Below are positions 27,980 to 36,234 of a DNA stretch of 64,000 nt, in pieces (position 1 is the first letter of the stretch; every line of letters begins with the position of its first letter). The DNA is taken from the NCBI RefSeq assembly GCF_002812705.1, contig NZ_CP025030.1:4278001-4342000 (forward strand), given 5' to 3'. The translations under genes and the position numbers were made by a program. The notes below the pieces were generated by a model. The model did not search any database. It was not told the DNA's origin and saw only the letters and a list, made by a program, of their open reading frames with translations. This DNA is from Achromobacter spanius (GTDB lineage Bacteria; Pseudomonadota; Gammaproteobacteria; Burkholderiales; Burkholderiaceae_B).

Positions 27980-28766
27980 CGTAGCCCAACCTTCTGAGCA
28001 CCCACTCGGATGCCGTTGGATGAATCGTCGACAACAGAAAGCACCCGAGACTTAGCGGTAGGGGAAAACTGATGCGCGGTCGGTTTGCCGCCAAGCCACG
28101 CCGAATAGCCCGTGCGGCCTTGTCGGGTTTCCACAAAAAGGGTTTTGGTCCGGGCATATCCGCACACATCTGCGATTCGACATAACCGGGCATGACCACA
28201 TTGAATTTGATCCCCTCGTCGGCCATGGCAATCCGCATGGCCTCGCCATATACCTTTATCGCGGCCTTGCTGGCACAGTAGCTGGGCGTCTCCGGCAGCC
28301 CGCGCCAGGCAGCGAGCGAGCTGATCAGCGCAATTTGGCCACCCCGCCGCTTCCGCATACCGGCCAGCACACCTTGCACGGTCGCAAAGGCCGCTTTGAT
28401 GTTGACGTCCAACAACCTTTGTATGCCCTGCCAGTCCTCTCCCCGCTGATTCGGACCGGTATTGATATTGACGCCTGCATTGACGACGACAAGATCGGGC
28501 ATTTCGGTATCGCTTACAGCACCCAGCCAGGCCATGAGCGCGTCATGATCACGAATATCCAGCAGTTGCGTGACCGCACGCGCTCCAAGTGCTCCACACG
28601 CCTCAGCCAAAGCTTGAAGGCGGGCGGCGTTACGCCCCTGCAAAACCAGGGTTTGCGTTCCTGCCCGCGCGTACTCCAGTGCAAGCGCCCCGCCGATTGC
28701 ACCCGTTGCGCCGGTAATCAATACACAACGAGGCGGTCCGGCCGCACAGCCTTCGAACATTTTCAT
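27972..28766 (-). CDS. SDR-family reductase of the capsule locus (WcbP-like)
   Basis: This 264-residue short-chain dehydrogenase has the nucleotide-binding motif TGATGAIG (18-25), NAG (96-98) and catalytic Ser150, Tyr163 and Lys167 (YCASK). A hydrophobic stretch near the C-terminus (PLPLSLGCFLLS) may contact the membrane or a lipid substrate. It is the first gene of the minus operon. Its ATG at 28766 follows AAGG at 6 bases. With an oxoamine synthase in the same locus, reduction of a 3-keto-amino lipid (like 3-ketosphinganine reductase) is an attractive inference; a sugar or lipid dehydrogenase of another kind remains possible. Confidence 0.85.
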   Translation of the reverse strand: MKMFEGCAAGPPRCVLITGATGAIGGALALEYARAGTQTLVLQGRNAARLQALAEACGALGARAVTQLLDIRDHDALMAWLGAVSDTEMPDLVVVNAGVNINTGPNQRGEDWQGIQRLLDVNIKAAFATVQGVLAGMRKRRGGQIALISSLAAWRGLPETPSYCASKAAIKVYGEAMRIAMADEGIKFNVVMPGYVESQMCADMPGPKPFLWKPDKAARAIRRGLAANRPRISFPLPLSLGCFLLSTIHPTASEWVLRRLGYGA

Positions 28767-29001
28767 TATTTGCCTTACGCGTTGGGCGATACATCAAGCG
28801 TTTACGCCAGGTAACGGCTATGCAATGCACGACATTGGCGCGTGCAAAAACCCGCCCCCCGTCAATCAGGCGTAATAATTGGAATTGCATTAAGAGGATG
28901 TGCCTTTATCGCCAATATTATTGCTGCGCGTTAACAGCCAATATTGAAAGGGCACAAAATTGAAATCGCCGTGGCGTTATCTTCGGCAAGAAGCATAACG
29001 G

Positions 29002-29029
29002 ACAATGGCCACCCTGTGGCGGCCATTGT
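29002..29029. terminator. Stem-loop between dps and the capsule operon
   Basis: A 9-bp perfect stem (ACAATGGCC, 29002-29010, with GGCCATTGT, 29021-29029) has a 10-base loop. No good T-run follows on either strand, so it is only a possible terminator. Confidence 0.4.
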
Positions 29030-29090
29030 TCAATTTCATAATGTTCCGATATCCGCCCGGCAGGGGGGGTCGGCGCATTAATGCATCACC

Positions 29091-29115
29091 AGCTAATGCC
29101 TATTTGGCATTAGCT
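29091..29115 (-). terminator. Stem-loop just after dps
   Basis: A 10-bp perfect stem (AGCTAATGCC, 29091-29100, with GGCATTAGCT, 29106-29115) has a 5-base loop and sits 7 bases beyond the dps stop. It lacks a T-run, so termination strength is uncertain. Confidence 0.5.
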
Positions 29116-29122
29116 GATCGGA

Positions 29123-29626
29123 TTATTGCAACAAGCTACGCAGCATCCACGCATTCTTCTCATGCACGTCCAAGCGCTGCGTCAACAGGTCGGCAGTGGG
29201 TTGGTCGTTGGCGGCGTCGGCCTTTTCAAAGGCGGAACGGGCGGTCTTGGCGACGGATTCGTTTCCGCTGACCAGCAGGCGAACCATTTCCAGGGCTTCC
29301 GGCACCGATTCAGGTTCGGCAATGGACGACAACTTCGAATATTCGCGGTACGTGCCCGGCGCGTAGTGGCCCAGGGCGCGGATACGTTCGGCGATGCTGT
29401 CCAGCGCGGTCCACTCTTCGGTGTACTGGGTCATGAACATTTGGTGCAGCGTGTTGAACATGGGCCCCGTGACGTTCCAGTGGAAGTTGTGCGTCATCAA
29501 GTACAGCGTGTACGAGTCAGCAAGCAGCTTGGACAATTCGCCGGCGACGGCGGCGCGGTCCTTGTCCGAAATGCCGATATTGATGCGCGGGGCGCTGCTC
29601 GGGGTCTTCTTGGGGGACTTGGCCAT
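29123..29626 (-). CDS. dps: Dps-family DNA-binding ferritin-like protein
   Basis: This 167-residue protein of the Dps family forms 12-subunit shells that oxidise and store iron and protect DNA from peroxide. The ferroxidase region [22 protein letters not shown] (about 43-64) and the downstream D/E ligands in [17 protein letters not shown] are clear. The Lys/Ser/Pro-rich N-terminus ([10 protein letters not shown]) could bind DNA. It lies 154 bases downstream of oxyR in the same direction, which fits OxyR control, though I see no site I can name with confidence. Confidence 0.93.
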   Translation of the reverse strand: MAKSPKKTPSSAPRINIGISDKDRAAVAGELSKLLADSYTLYLMTHNFHWNVTGPMFNTLHQMFMTQYTEEWTALDSIAERIRALGHYAPGTYREYSKLSSIAEPESVPEALEMVRLLVSGNESVAKTARSAFEKADAANDQPTADLLTQRLDVHEKNAWMLRSLLQ

Positions 29627-29780
29627 TGCTAGCTCCTATTAGGAAAAGTACGAAGGAAGGATACCACTGCAAACATGATGAATTGACGCAAACGCCGCAC
29701 AAAACCGCGCTGGCAAAGCCTTGCATTGATACGGCGCAAATGAGGTGCGCGTCGCTATGTGCCGGGCCTTTAATACGCGG

Positions 29781-30731
29781 CTAGTCCTGTATCGCCGCCA
29801 CCTCGTCGGCCAGCATCTTGACGCCGGGCAATTCACATTCGTAGACGGCTTGGGCCAGGGCTTCGATGGCGGCCAGGCGGGGGAAGCTGCGGCGCCACGC
29901 CAGGACGACGCGCCGTTCGGGAACATGGCCATCAAACGGCAGGTAGCGCAGCAGGCTGTTGCTGGGCGGGTGTTCCGGCACGGCGGTGATGGGCAGGACG
30001 GTCACGCCGATGCCGGCGGCGACCATGTGGCGGATGGTTTCCAGGGACGAGCCTTCGAAGGTGCGCTGGATGCCGTCGCTGGCCGCTGAAAAGCGTGACA
30101 GCTCAGGGCAAACCTCCAGCACCTGGTCGCGAAAGCAATGGCCGCTGCCCAACAGCAGCATGGTCTGCTGCTTCAGGTCCTGAGCGTCGATGGATTTTCG
30201 TTGGGCCAGTTCGTGGTCGTTAGGCACGGCGACGATGAAGGGTTCGTCGTACAGCGGCTGCATGACCAGGCCCGCTTCGGGCAGCGGCAGCGCCATGATG
30301 GCGCAGTCGATTTCACCCTGTCGCAACAGTTCCACCAGGCGCACGGTGAAGTTCTCTTGCAGCAGCAGCGGCATTTGCGGGGTGCGGCCGATTTGCACGG
30401 GAACCAGTTTGGGCAGCAGGTAGGGTCCGATGGTATGGATGACGCCCACGCGCAAGGGGCCGGCCAGCGGGTCATGACCCTGTCGCGCAATCTCTTTGAT
30501 GCTGGCGCTTTCTTCCAGCACCTTCTGCGCCTGCGCGACGATGCGTTGGCCGATGGGGGTAACGCCCACCTCGGCGCCGCCGCGTTCGAACAGCGTCACG
30601 CCCAGTTCGTCTTCCAGCTTGCGTATCGCGACCGACAGCGTGGGTTGGCTGACGAAACAGGCTTCGGCGGCGCGCCCGAAGTGGCGTTCGCGCGCGACGG
30701 CAACGATGTACTTGAGTTCGGTGAGAGTCAT
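29781..30731 (-). CDS. oxyR: Hydrogen-peroxide sensing LysR regulator OxyR
   Basis: This 316-residue LysR-type regulator has an N-terminal winged helix (1-60, ELKYIVAVARERHFGRAAEA) and a C-terminal sensor. The redox pair falls exactly at Cys199 and Cys208 (GSGHCFRDQVLEVCPEL), the same numbering as E. coli OxyR, where these form the peroxide-sensing disulfide. It sits directly upstream of dps and downstream of recG, all on the minus strand. The motif makes this one of the firmest regulator assignments in the window. Confidence 0.96.
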   Translation of the reverse strand: MTLTELKYIVAVARERHFGRAAEACFVSQPTLSVAIRKLEDELGVTLFERGGAEVGVTPIGQRIVAQAQKVLEESASIKEIARQGHDPLAGPLRVGVIHTIGPYLLPKLVPVQIGRTPQMPLLLQENFTVRLVELLRQGEIDCAIMALPLPEAGLVMQPLYDEPFIVAVPNDHELAQRKSIDAQDLKQQTMLLLGSGHCFRDQVLEVCPELSRFSAASDGIQRTFEGSSLETIRHMVAAGIGVTVLPITAVPEHPPSNSLLRYLPFDGHVPERRVVLAWRRSFPRLAAIEALAQAVYECELPGVKMLADEVAAIQD

Positions 30732-30813
30732 GGTGGACTACGCCCCCGGGGGTTGCGCGCGGGCCTTGGGGCCTGCGCTGAGGTGATTCAGGTTAAGTGC
30801 GGGCCGCATCGCA

Positions 30814-32904
30814 TCAGGTCCGCAGGAAGTCTTCGCGACCACGCATCCAGCGCGTCAGATGCGCCTCGACCGCCGCGGGGTGTTCGGCCCGCAGCCATAC
30901 CGCCGCATCGCGCGCGTCTTCCGCAATGGCGGCGTCGGTTTCCAGGTCGGCAAAACGCAGCAGCGCCATGCCGGATTGCCGCGTGCCCAGGAATTCGCCA
31001 GGGCCGCGCTGTTCCAGGTCGCGCCGGGCAATCTCAAAGCCGTCCGACGTTTCAAACATGGCGCGCAGGCGTTCGCGCGCTACTTGCGACAGCGGCGTCT
31101 GGTAGAGCAGCACACAGACCGATTCGGCGGTGCCGCGCCCTACCCGCCCGCGCAACTGATGCAGTTGCGCCAGGCCGAAACGCTCGGCGTGTTCGATGAC
31201 CATCAGCGATGCATTGGGCACGTCCACGCCCACTTCGATGACGGTGGTGGCGACCAAGAGGTCAACCTCGCCTTCGCGGAACGCCTGCATGACGGCGGCT
31301 TTTTCTGCTTGAGGCAGGCGGCCATGGACCAGGCCAATGCGCAGGTCAGGCAGGTCAACCCGCATGCCTTCATAGGTGTCCACCGCCGTCTGCAGTTCCA
31401 GGGCTTCACTTTCTTCCACCAGCGGACAGACCCAATACACTTGCTGCCCGCCACGCGCCGCCTGGGCGACGTGGGCAATGACTTCTTCACGCCGCGCGTC
31501 TGAGACCAGCTTGGTCAGCACGGGGGTGCGGCCCGGCGGTAATTCGTCGATAACCGAGACGTCCAGGTCCGCGAAGAACGTCATGGCCAGCGTGCGCGGA
31601 ATGGGCGTGGCGCTCATGTTCAATTGATGTGGGACGATGCGTCCGCGCACGGTTTCGCCCTTTTTGGTCAGGGCCAGGCGCTGGCCGACGCCAAAGCGGT
31701 GCTGCTCGTCGACGATGGACAGGCCCAGGCGATGAAATTCAACGTGGTCCTGGATCAGCGCCTGCGTGCCCACCACCAGTCGCACGCTGCCATCAGCGGC
31801 GGCAGCGGCGGCTTCGCGGCGGGCCTTGGCGGTGAGGCTGCCACTTAGCCAAGCCACATTCACGCCCAAGGGCTGCAACCACGACACCAGTTTGCGAAAG
31901 TGTTGTTCGGCCAAAATTTCGGTGGGCGCCATCAAGGCTACTTGCGCGCCGCCGGCAATGGCCTGCGCGGCGGCAATGGCGGCGACCACGGTTTTGCCGC
32001 TGCCCACGTCGCCTTGCAACAGGCGGTGCATGGGATACGGCTTGGCCAGGTCAGCCGAAATCTCCTGCACCACGCGCTCTTGGGCGGCAGTCAGTTTGAA
32101 CGGCAGGTTGGCGTACAGCTTGGCGACCAAACCACCCGGTTCATTGCGCACCGGCAGCGATTCCGCTTCCTTGATGCGGCGGGCGGCGCGCGCGGCGGCT
32201 AGCGACAGTTGTTGCGCCAGCAGTTCATCGAACTTGATGCGGCGCCAGGCGGGATGCACGCGGTCCAGCAGCGCTTGTTCGGACTCGCCCTGCGCGGGGG
32301 TATGCAAGGCGCGGATGGCCGGTTCGAACGGCGGCAGGTCGTAGCGTTGCAGGGCTTCCTGCGGCAGCGTGTCAGACAAGTCGGCACGATCCAGCGCCTG
32401 GGCGATGGCGCGGCGCAGCGTCAGTTGCGGCAGGCCTTCGGTGGAGGGGTAGACCGGGGTCAGCGCAGTGGGCAATGGTGCGTCGGCATTGGTCATGCGC
32501 GGGTGCACCATCTGACGGCCGAACAGATTGCTGCGGACTTCCCCGCGCGCGCGCAGGCGCTTACCGACGCTGATCTGCTTTTGCTGGCTGGGATAAAAGT
32601 TCAACCAGCGCAGTTGAATTTCGCCGGTCTCGTCCGCCAACGTGGCGGTGAGTTGGCGCCGAGGCCGGTACTGCACCTCGGATTTTGTGATCTCGCCTTC
32701 CACCTGCCCGGCATAGCCCGGCCGCAAGGCGCTGATCGGAATGACGCGGGTTTCGTCCTCGTAGCGCAGCGGCAGATGCAGCACGAAGTCCTCGGGCAAC
32801 ACCAGACCCAGATTACGAAGCTTGCGCTCTGTATCCGTCATGGGTTTGCCGGCGCCGTTTTTATCGGCGCCGGGTCGCTTGGAAGCCACGGCCGCGGCCG
32901 GCAT
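30814..32904 (-). CDS. recG: ATP-dependent DNA helicase RecG
   Basis: This 696-residue helicase remodels stalled replication forks and Holliday junctions. It shows an N-terminal wedge (OB-fold) domain with PLRYEDET, helicase motif I GDVGSGKTVVA (about 300), motif II VDEQHRFG, motif III MSATPIPRTLA, motif VI HQLRGRVGRG and a C-terminal TRQSGM region. Length matches RecG (about 690). The first ATG (32904) adds a 21-residue basic lead; Met22 (MTDTERKLRNLG) is the more usual beginning. It lies 39 bases after the RidA gene. Confidence 0.96.
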   Translation of the reverse strand: MPAAAVASKRPGADKNGAGKPMTDTERKLRNLGLVLPEDFVLHLPLRYEDETRVIPISALRPGYAGQVEGEITKSEVQYRPRRQLTATLADETGEIQLRWLNFYPSQQKQISVGKRLRARGEVRSNLFGRQMVHPRMTNADAPLPTALTPVYPSTEGLPQLTLRRAIAQALDRADLSDTLPQEALQRYDLPPFEPAIRALHTPAQGESEQALLDRVHPAWRRIKFDELLAQQLSLAAARAARRIKEAESLPVRNEPGGLVAKLYANLPFKLTAAQERVVQEISADLAKPYPMHRLLQGDVGSGKTVVAAIAAAQAIAGGAQVALMAPTEILAEQHFRKLVSWLQPLGVNVAWLSGSLTAKARREAAAAAADGSVRLVVGTQALIQDHVEFHRLGLSIVDEQHRFGVGQRLALTKKGETVRGRIVPHQLNMSATPIPRTLAMTFFADLDVSVIDELPPGRTPVLTKLVSDARREEVIAHVAQAARGGQQVYWVCPLVEESEALELQTAVDTYEGMRVDLPDLRIGLVHGRLPQAEKAAVMQAFREGEVDLLVATTVIEVGVDVPNASLMVIEHAERFGLAQLHQLRGRVGRGTAESVCVLLYQTPLSQVARERLRAMFETSDGFEIARRDLEQRGPGEFLGTRQSGMALLRFADLETDAAIAEDARDAAVWLRAEHPAAVEAHLTRWMRGREDFLRT

Positions 32905-32943
32905 GCTGGAACGAACCCCTGGAATGCTGCGTGCGGGTACGCC

Positions 32944-33330
32944 TTACAGAACCATGATGGCTTCGACTTCGAACTGCGCGCCCTTGGGCAGGCTGGCCAC
33001 CCCAATGGTCGAGCGCGCCGGGAACGGCTGCGGAATGATCTCGGCCATGATGGAGTTGGCGGCGGTGAACTTGCCCAGGTCGGTCAGGAACAAGGTCAGC
33101 TTGACCACGTTGTCCAGCGTGCCACCGGCTTCGGTGATCACGGCTTGCATGTTGGCGAAGGCCTGACGCACTTGTGCGTCGAAATTCTCGGAGACCAGAT
33201 CGCCCGTGCCCGGTTCCAGGCCGATCTGGCCCGACAGGTAGACAGTCTTGGTGCCGGTAACGGCAACCGCTTGCGAGTAAGGGCCAACGGCGGCGGGTGC
33301 GGCGTCGGTATGGATGATTTGCTTGCTCAT
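32944..33330 (-). CDS. RidA/YjgF-family enamine/imine deaminase
   Basis: This 128-residue protein of the RidA family hydrolyses reactive 2-aminoacrylate-type enamines/imines in the cytoplasm. Marks include AVGPYSQAV near residue 15, VYLSGQIGLEPGTGDLV, the conserved Arg in FPARSTIGVASLPKGA (about 106) and the C-terminal VEVEAIMVL-like end. Length is typical (about 128). It lies upstream of recG on the same strand. Several RidA paralogs usually exist, so I do not assign the exact symbol. Confidence 0.93.
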   Translation of the reverse strand: MSKQIIHTDAAPAAVGPYSQAVAVTGTKTVYLSGQIGLEPGTGDLVSENFDAQVRQAFANMQAVITEAGGTLDNVVKLTLFLTDLGKFTAANSIMAEIIPQPFPARSTIGVASLPKGAQFEVEAIMVL

Positions 33331-33438
33331 GGGCGGAATCCTTGAGGTGACGGATAGAAGCTACAACTATCGAAGTTTATCCAGCAATAGACGTTTGCGA
33401 AAGTGGCCGAATGCCGCAGGGATGATTGAAGCCCTGTT

Positions 33439-34353
33439 TCATACCTCTGCCTGATGGCCGGCGCCGCCGATATCGCCCCGATGCGCAATCAACAAGTCCG
33501 CCAACGCCTGCGCGGCCACCGACAAGCTGCGGCCTTTGCGCTGCACCAGGTAAAGCGGCCGGGTCAGCGCGCGCCCGGCCAGCGGCACCACGCGCAAGTC
33601 CTGGCTGGCGAAATGAAACAGCGTCATGGCGGGCACAACCGACACCCCCAGCCCGGCGCGAACCAGCCCGGTCACGGTGGCCAGATGCTCCACTTCAAAC
33701 ACGGGCAAAGGCGCATCGGCGCCGAAGGCCTCGTCCAGATGTTTGCGCACACTGCTGCCGCGCGCAAGCTGAATGACGGGGTAGCGGGCGATATCCCGAA
33801 GCCGCACCTTGGCCTGCTGTGCCAGGGGATGATCCACCCTGCACACCAGAAAATACCGATCGGCATGCAGGAATTCGCTGTCCAGGTCCGTCATGTCGGC
33901 CCGGCGCGAGGCCACGGCGAAATCCACCTGCCCGCTTTGCACCATGTCCAGGCATGGGTCCAGCAAGGCGTCGCGCAAGTCCACCACGATGCCCGGATGC
34001 GCCTGTCCAAAGCGGGCCAGCAGGCCAGGCAACCAGCCCGCGGCCAGCGACGGCAGCGCGGCCAGCGCCACGCGGCCACGGCGGCGGGCGGCGTGGTCGC
34101 GCATGTCTTCCATCACCAGGTCCATGTCCGCCAGCAGGCGGCGCGCGGACGCATCCAGCACCCTGCCCTCGGCGGTCAGCTCAACGTGCCGGGTGTTGCG
34201 GTCAAACAGCCTGAGCCCGGCGCTGTCTTCCAGTTGCCGGATCAGCGCACTGAAGGCGGGCTGCGTCAGATGGCAGCGCTGCGCGGCCCGCGTGAAATGG
34301 CGTTCGTCGGCAAGCGCAACAAAGGCGCGCAGTTGCCGGGCAGATAGATTCAT
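33439..34353 (-). CDS. LysR-family regulator beside the AtuA-like genes
   Basis: This 304-residue LysR-type regulator has the helix-turn-helix at 1-60 (LSARQLRAFVALADERHFTRAAQRCHLTQPAFSALIRQLE) and a substrate-binding-like effector domain. It is transcribed away from the AtuA-like operon with a 95-base shared gap, the usual layout for a LysR regulator controlling its divergent neighbour. The effector is unknown. Confidence 0.9.
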   Translation of the reverse strand: MNLSARQLRAFVALADERHFTRAAQRCHLTQPAFSALIRQLEDSAGLRLFDRNTRHVELTAEGRVLDASARRLLADMDLVMEDMRDHAARRRGRVALAALPSLAAGWLPGLLARFGQAHPGIVVDLRDALLDPCLDMVQSGQVDFAVASRRADMTDLDSEFLHADRYFLVCRVDHPLAQQAKVRLRDIARYPVIQLARGSSVRKHLDEAFGADAPLPVFEVEHLATVTGLVRAGLGVSVVPAMTLFHFASQDLRVVPLAGRALTRPLYLVQRKGRSLSVAAQALADLLIAHRGDIGGAGHQAEV

Positions 34354-34448
34354 GGATTTTCTCTATCAATTAATCCGATCTTTCTATTTTACGGATGATC
34401 CGTGCATGCCTATAGTGGCCTGAAACCGCAAGGCCGACTGGACCTCTC

Positions 34449-35807
34449 ATGCCTCAATCTCCCCTGCTTATCGGCTGTGCCTCTGGCTTTTCGGGCGACC
34501 GAAGCGATGGCGCCGCCGCCGTGGTGCGCACCCTGGCCGCACAGGGCGGCGGCACGCTTATCTTCGAGACACTTGCCGAACGCACGCTGGCGCTGGCGCA
34601 ACTGGCGCGCAACGACGACCCCGATCGCGGCTATGAACCGCTGCTGGACGAGTTGGTGTCGCCGGTGTTGGCCGACTGCCTGCGCCACGGCATCAACATC
34701 GTCAGCAACTTCGGCGCGGCCAACCCCCAGGCGGCCGCCCGACGCATTGCGGCCATCGCACGCGAACAGGGCTTGCCCGTGCCGCGCATTGCGGTCATCC
34801 ATGGCGACGCGCTGAACACGCCCGAGCAACGCGCCCTGTTGCAAGAACGCTTGGGCGCCGTGCTGGCCGGACACGACGTGGTCAGCGCGACGGCCTATCT
34901 GGGCGCTACGGAAATCGCAGAGGCCTTGGCGGCCGGTGCACAGGTGGTGGTGGCCGGCCGCGTGGCCGACCCATCGCTCACGCTGGGTCCGGCATTGGCT
35001 CACTTTGGCTGGGACGCGGCAGACTGGCCCCGCCTGGGCCGCGCCACCATGGCCGGCCACATGCTGGAATGCGGCTTGCAGGTGACGGGGGGCTACTTCT
35101 GCGTGCCGGGCCTGAAAGAGGTGCCCGACGTGCACGCTGCCGGTTTTCCCATTGCGCAGATTGATGCCGACGGCGAATTCATCATCGGCAAGGCCGACGC
35201 CACCGGCGGCGCGGTGGACGCCCGCACGGTAAAGGAACAGCTTCTGTACGAAGTCCACGACCCCGCGCGTTATCTCACGCCCGATGTGGTGGCTGACCTG
35301 AGCCAGGCGCGTGTCATGGAACTGGGCGGCAACCGCGTCGCCGTGCACGGCATCACCGGCCACGCACGGCCGTCCGAATTGAAGGTCAACGTCTGCTATC
35401 GCGGTGGGTGGCTGGCCGAAGCCGAGATCTCTTACGCTGGCGTGCAAGCCGAAGCGCGCGCCCGCCTGGCGGCAGACATCGTGCAAAAGCGGCTGGGATC
35501 CTCATTCACGTTGCGCGCCGACCTGATCGGCGCCATCAGCATCCTGGGCGACGACGCAGGCGAAATGCGCCGCGCGCTGCCCGATTCCCATGCGCGCGAT
35601 GTGCGCCTGCGCCTGGCGGGCGAACACGCCGACCGCGGCCAGGCCGAACGCATCCTGCGCGAAGTCACGGCGCTGTACACCTGCGGCCCAGCCGGCGGCG
35701 GCGGCGTGCGCACCGCACTGCGGCCGCGGCTGAACATGCTGTCGTGCACCATCCCCCGCGACGCCGTACAAAGCGGCTGGAACTTCCTGGAGGCCATCGC
35801 GCCATGA
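34449..35807 (+). CDS. AtuA-like (DUF1446) protein
   Basis: This 452-residue protein of the DUF1446/AtuA family begins LLIGCASGFSGDRSDGAAAVV, with the core YLGATEIAEALAAGAQVVVAGRVADPSLTLGPA, both typical. AtuA is named from Pseudomonas acyclic terpene utilisation, but many members occur with unrelated catabolic genes and the reaction is not established. Its stop overlaps the next ATG (ATGA, 35804-35807). No other atu genes (carboxylase, acyl-CoA dehydrogenase) are adjacent, so terpene use is not supported here. Confidence 0.85.
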   Translation: MPQSPLLIGCASGFSGDRSDGAAAVVRTLAAQGGGTLIFETLAERTLALAQLARNDDPDRGYEPLLDELVSPVLADCLRHGINIVSNFGAANPQAAARRIAAIAREQGLPVPRIAVIHGDALNTPEQRALLQERLGAVLAGHDVVSATAYLGATEIAEALAAGAQVVVAGRVADPSLTLGPALAHFGWDAADWPRLGRATMAGHMLECGLQVTGGYFCVPGLKEVPDVHAAGFPIAQIDADGEFIIGKADATGGAVDARTVKEQLLYEVHDPARYLTPDVVADLSQARVMELGGNRVAVHGITGHARPSELKVNVCYRGGWLAEAEISYAGVQAEARARLAADIVQKRLGSSFTLRADLIGAISILGDDAGEMRRALPDSHARDVRLRLAGEHADRGQAERILREVTALYTCGPAGGGGVRTALRPRLNMLSCTIPRDAVQSGWNFLEAIAP

Positions 35808-36193
35808 GCCAATCGTCAAACTCGCAGGCCGTGCCGCTGTACCGCCTGGCTCACAGCCGCTCTGGCGACAAGGGCAACATTTCCAACCTGAGCCTGATCG
35901 CCTGGGACCCGGAGTGCTACGAAGTGCTGGCAGCGCAGGTGACCGAGGCGCGCGTGGCCGACTGGTTTGCGTACCGCCATCCCGCGCGCGTTACGCGCTA
36001 TTTGCTGCCCACCCTGCACGCCATGAACTTCGTGCTGGAAGGCGTGTTGGACGGCGGCGTGAACGACGCACTGAACCTGGACACGCACGGCAAGAGCCTG
36101 TCTTTCCGATTGCTGGACCTGACGGTGGAGGTCAGTGCTGAACTGGCGCGCCGGCTGCCAGATGTACCCGGCGACCGTCCCCCGGCCGCCTGA
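35804..36193 (+). CDS. AtuA-related small protein
   Basis: This 129-residue partner protein is commonly encoded after AtuA-like genes. The start ATG 35804 overlaps the upstream stop by 4 bases. It reads VPLYRLAHSRSGDKGNISNLSLIAWDPE, a conserved opening of this family, and ends with a proline-rich tail. The reading frame stays open further upstream to 35408, but that stretch is only the antisense-like shadow of the AtuA gene. It probably forms a complex or joint step with the AtuA-like protein; function unknown. Confidence 0.82.
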   Translation: MSQSSNSQAVPLYRLAHSRSGDKGNISNLSLIAWDPECYEVLAAQVTEARVADWFAYRHPARVTRYLLPTLHAMNFVLEGVLDGGVNDALNLDTHGKSLSFRLLDLTVEVSAELARRLPDVPGDRPPAA

Positions 36194-36234
36194 TTCTTTT
36201 CCACCCCCTATAAAAACATCACAGGAGACACAAC

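Larger units (their letters stand above)
28767..29122. promoter_or_regulatory. Intergenic region: capsule minus-operon promoter side and dps 3' hairpins
   Basis: There is no gene in these 356 bases. The middle (about 28870-28970) is AT-rich and carries GCCAATATT twice as direct repeats (28911-28919 and 28937-28945). A weak minus-strand promoter candidate is TTGGCT (28941-28936) with TAATAT (28920-28915), spacer 15. Two stem-loops lie on the dps side: 29002-29029 and 29091-29115. Confidence 0.45.
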
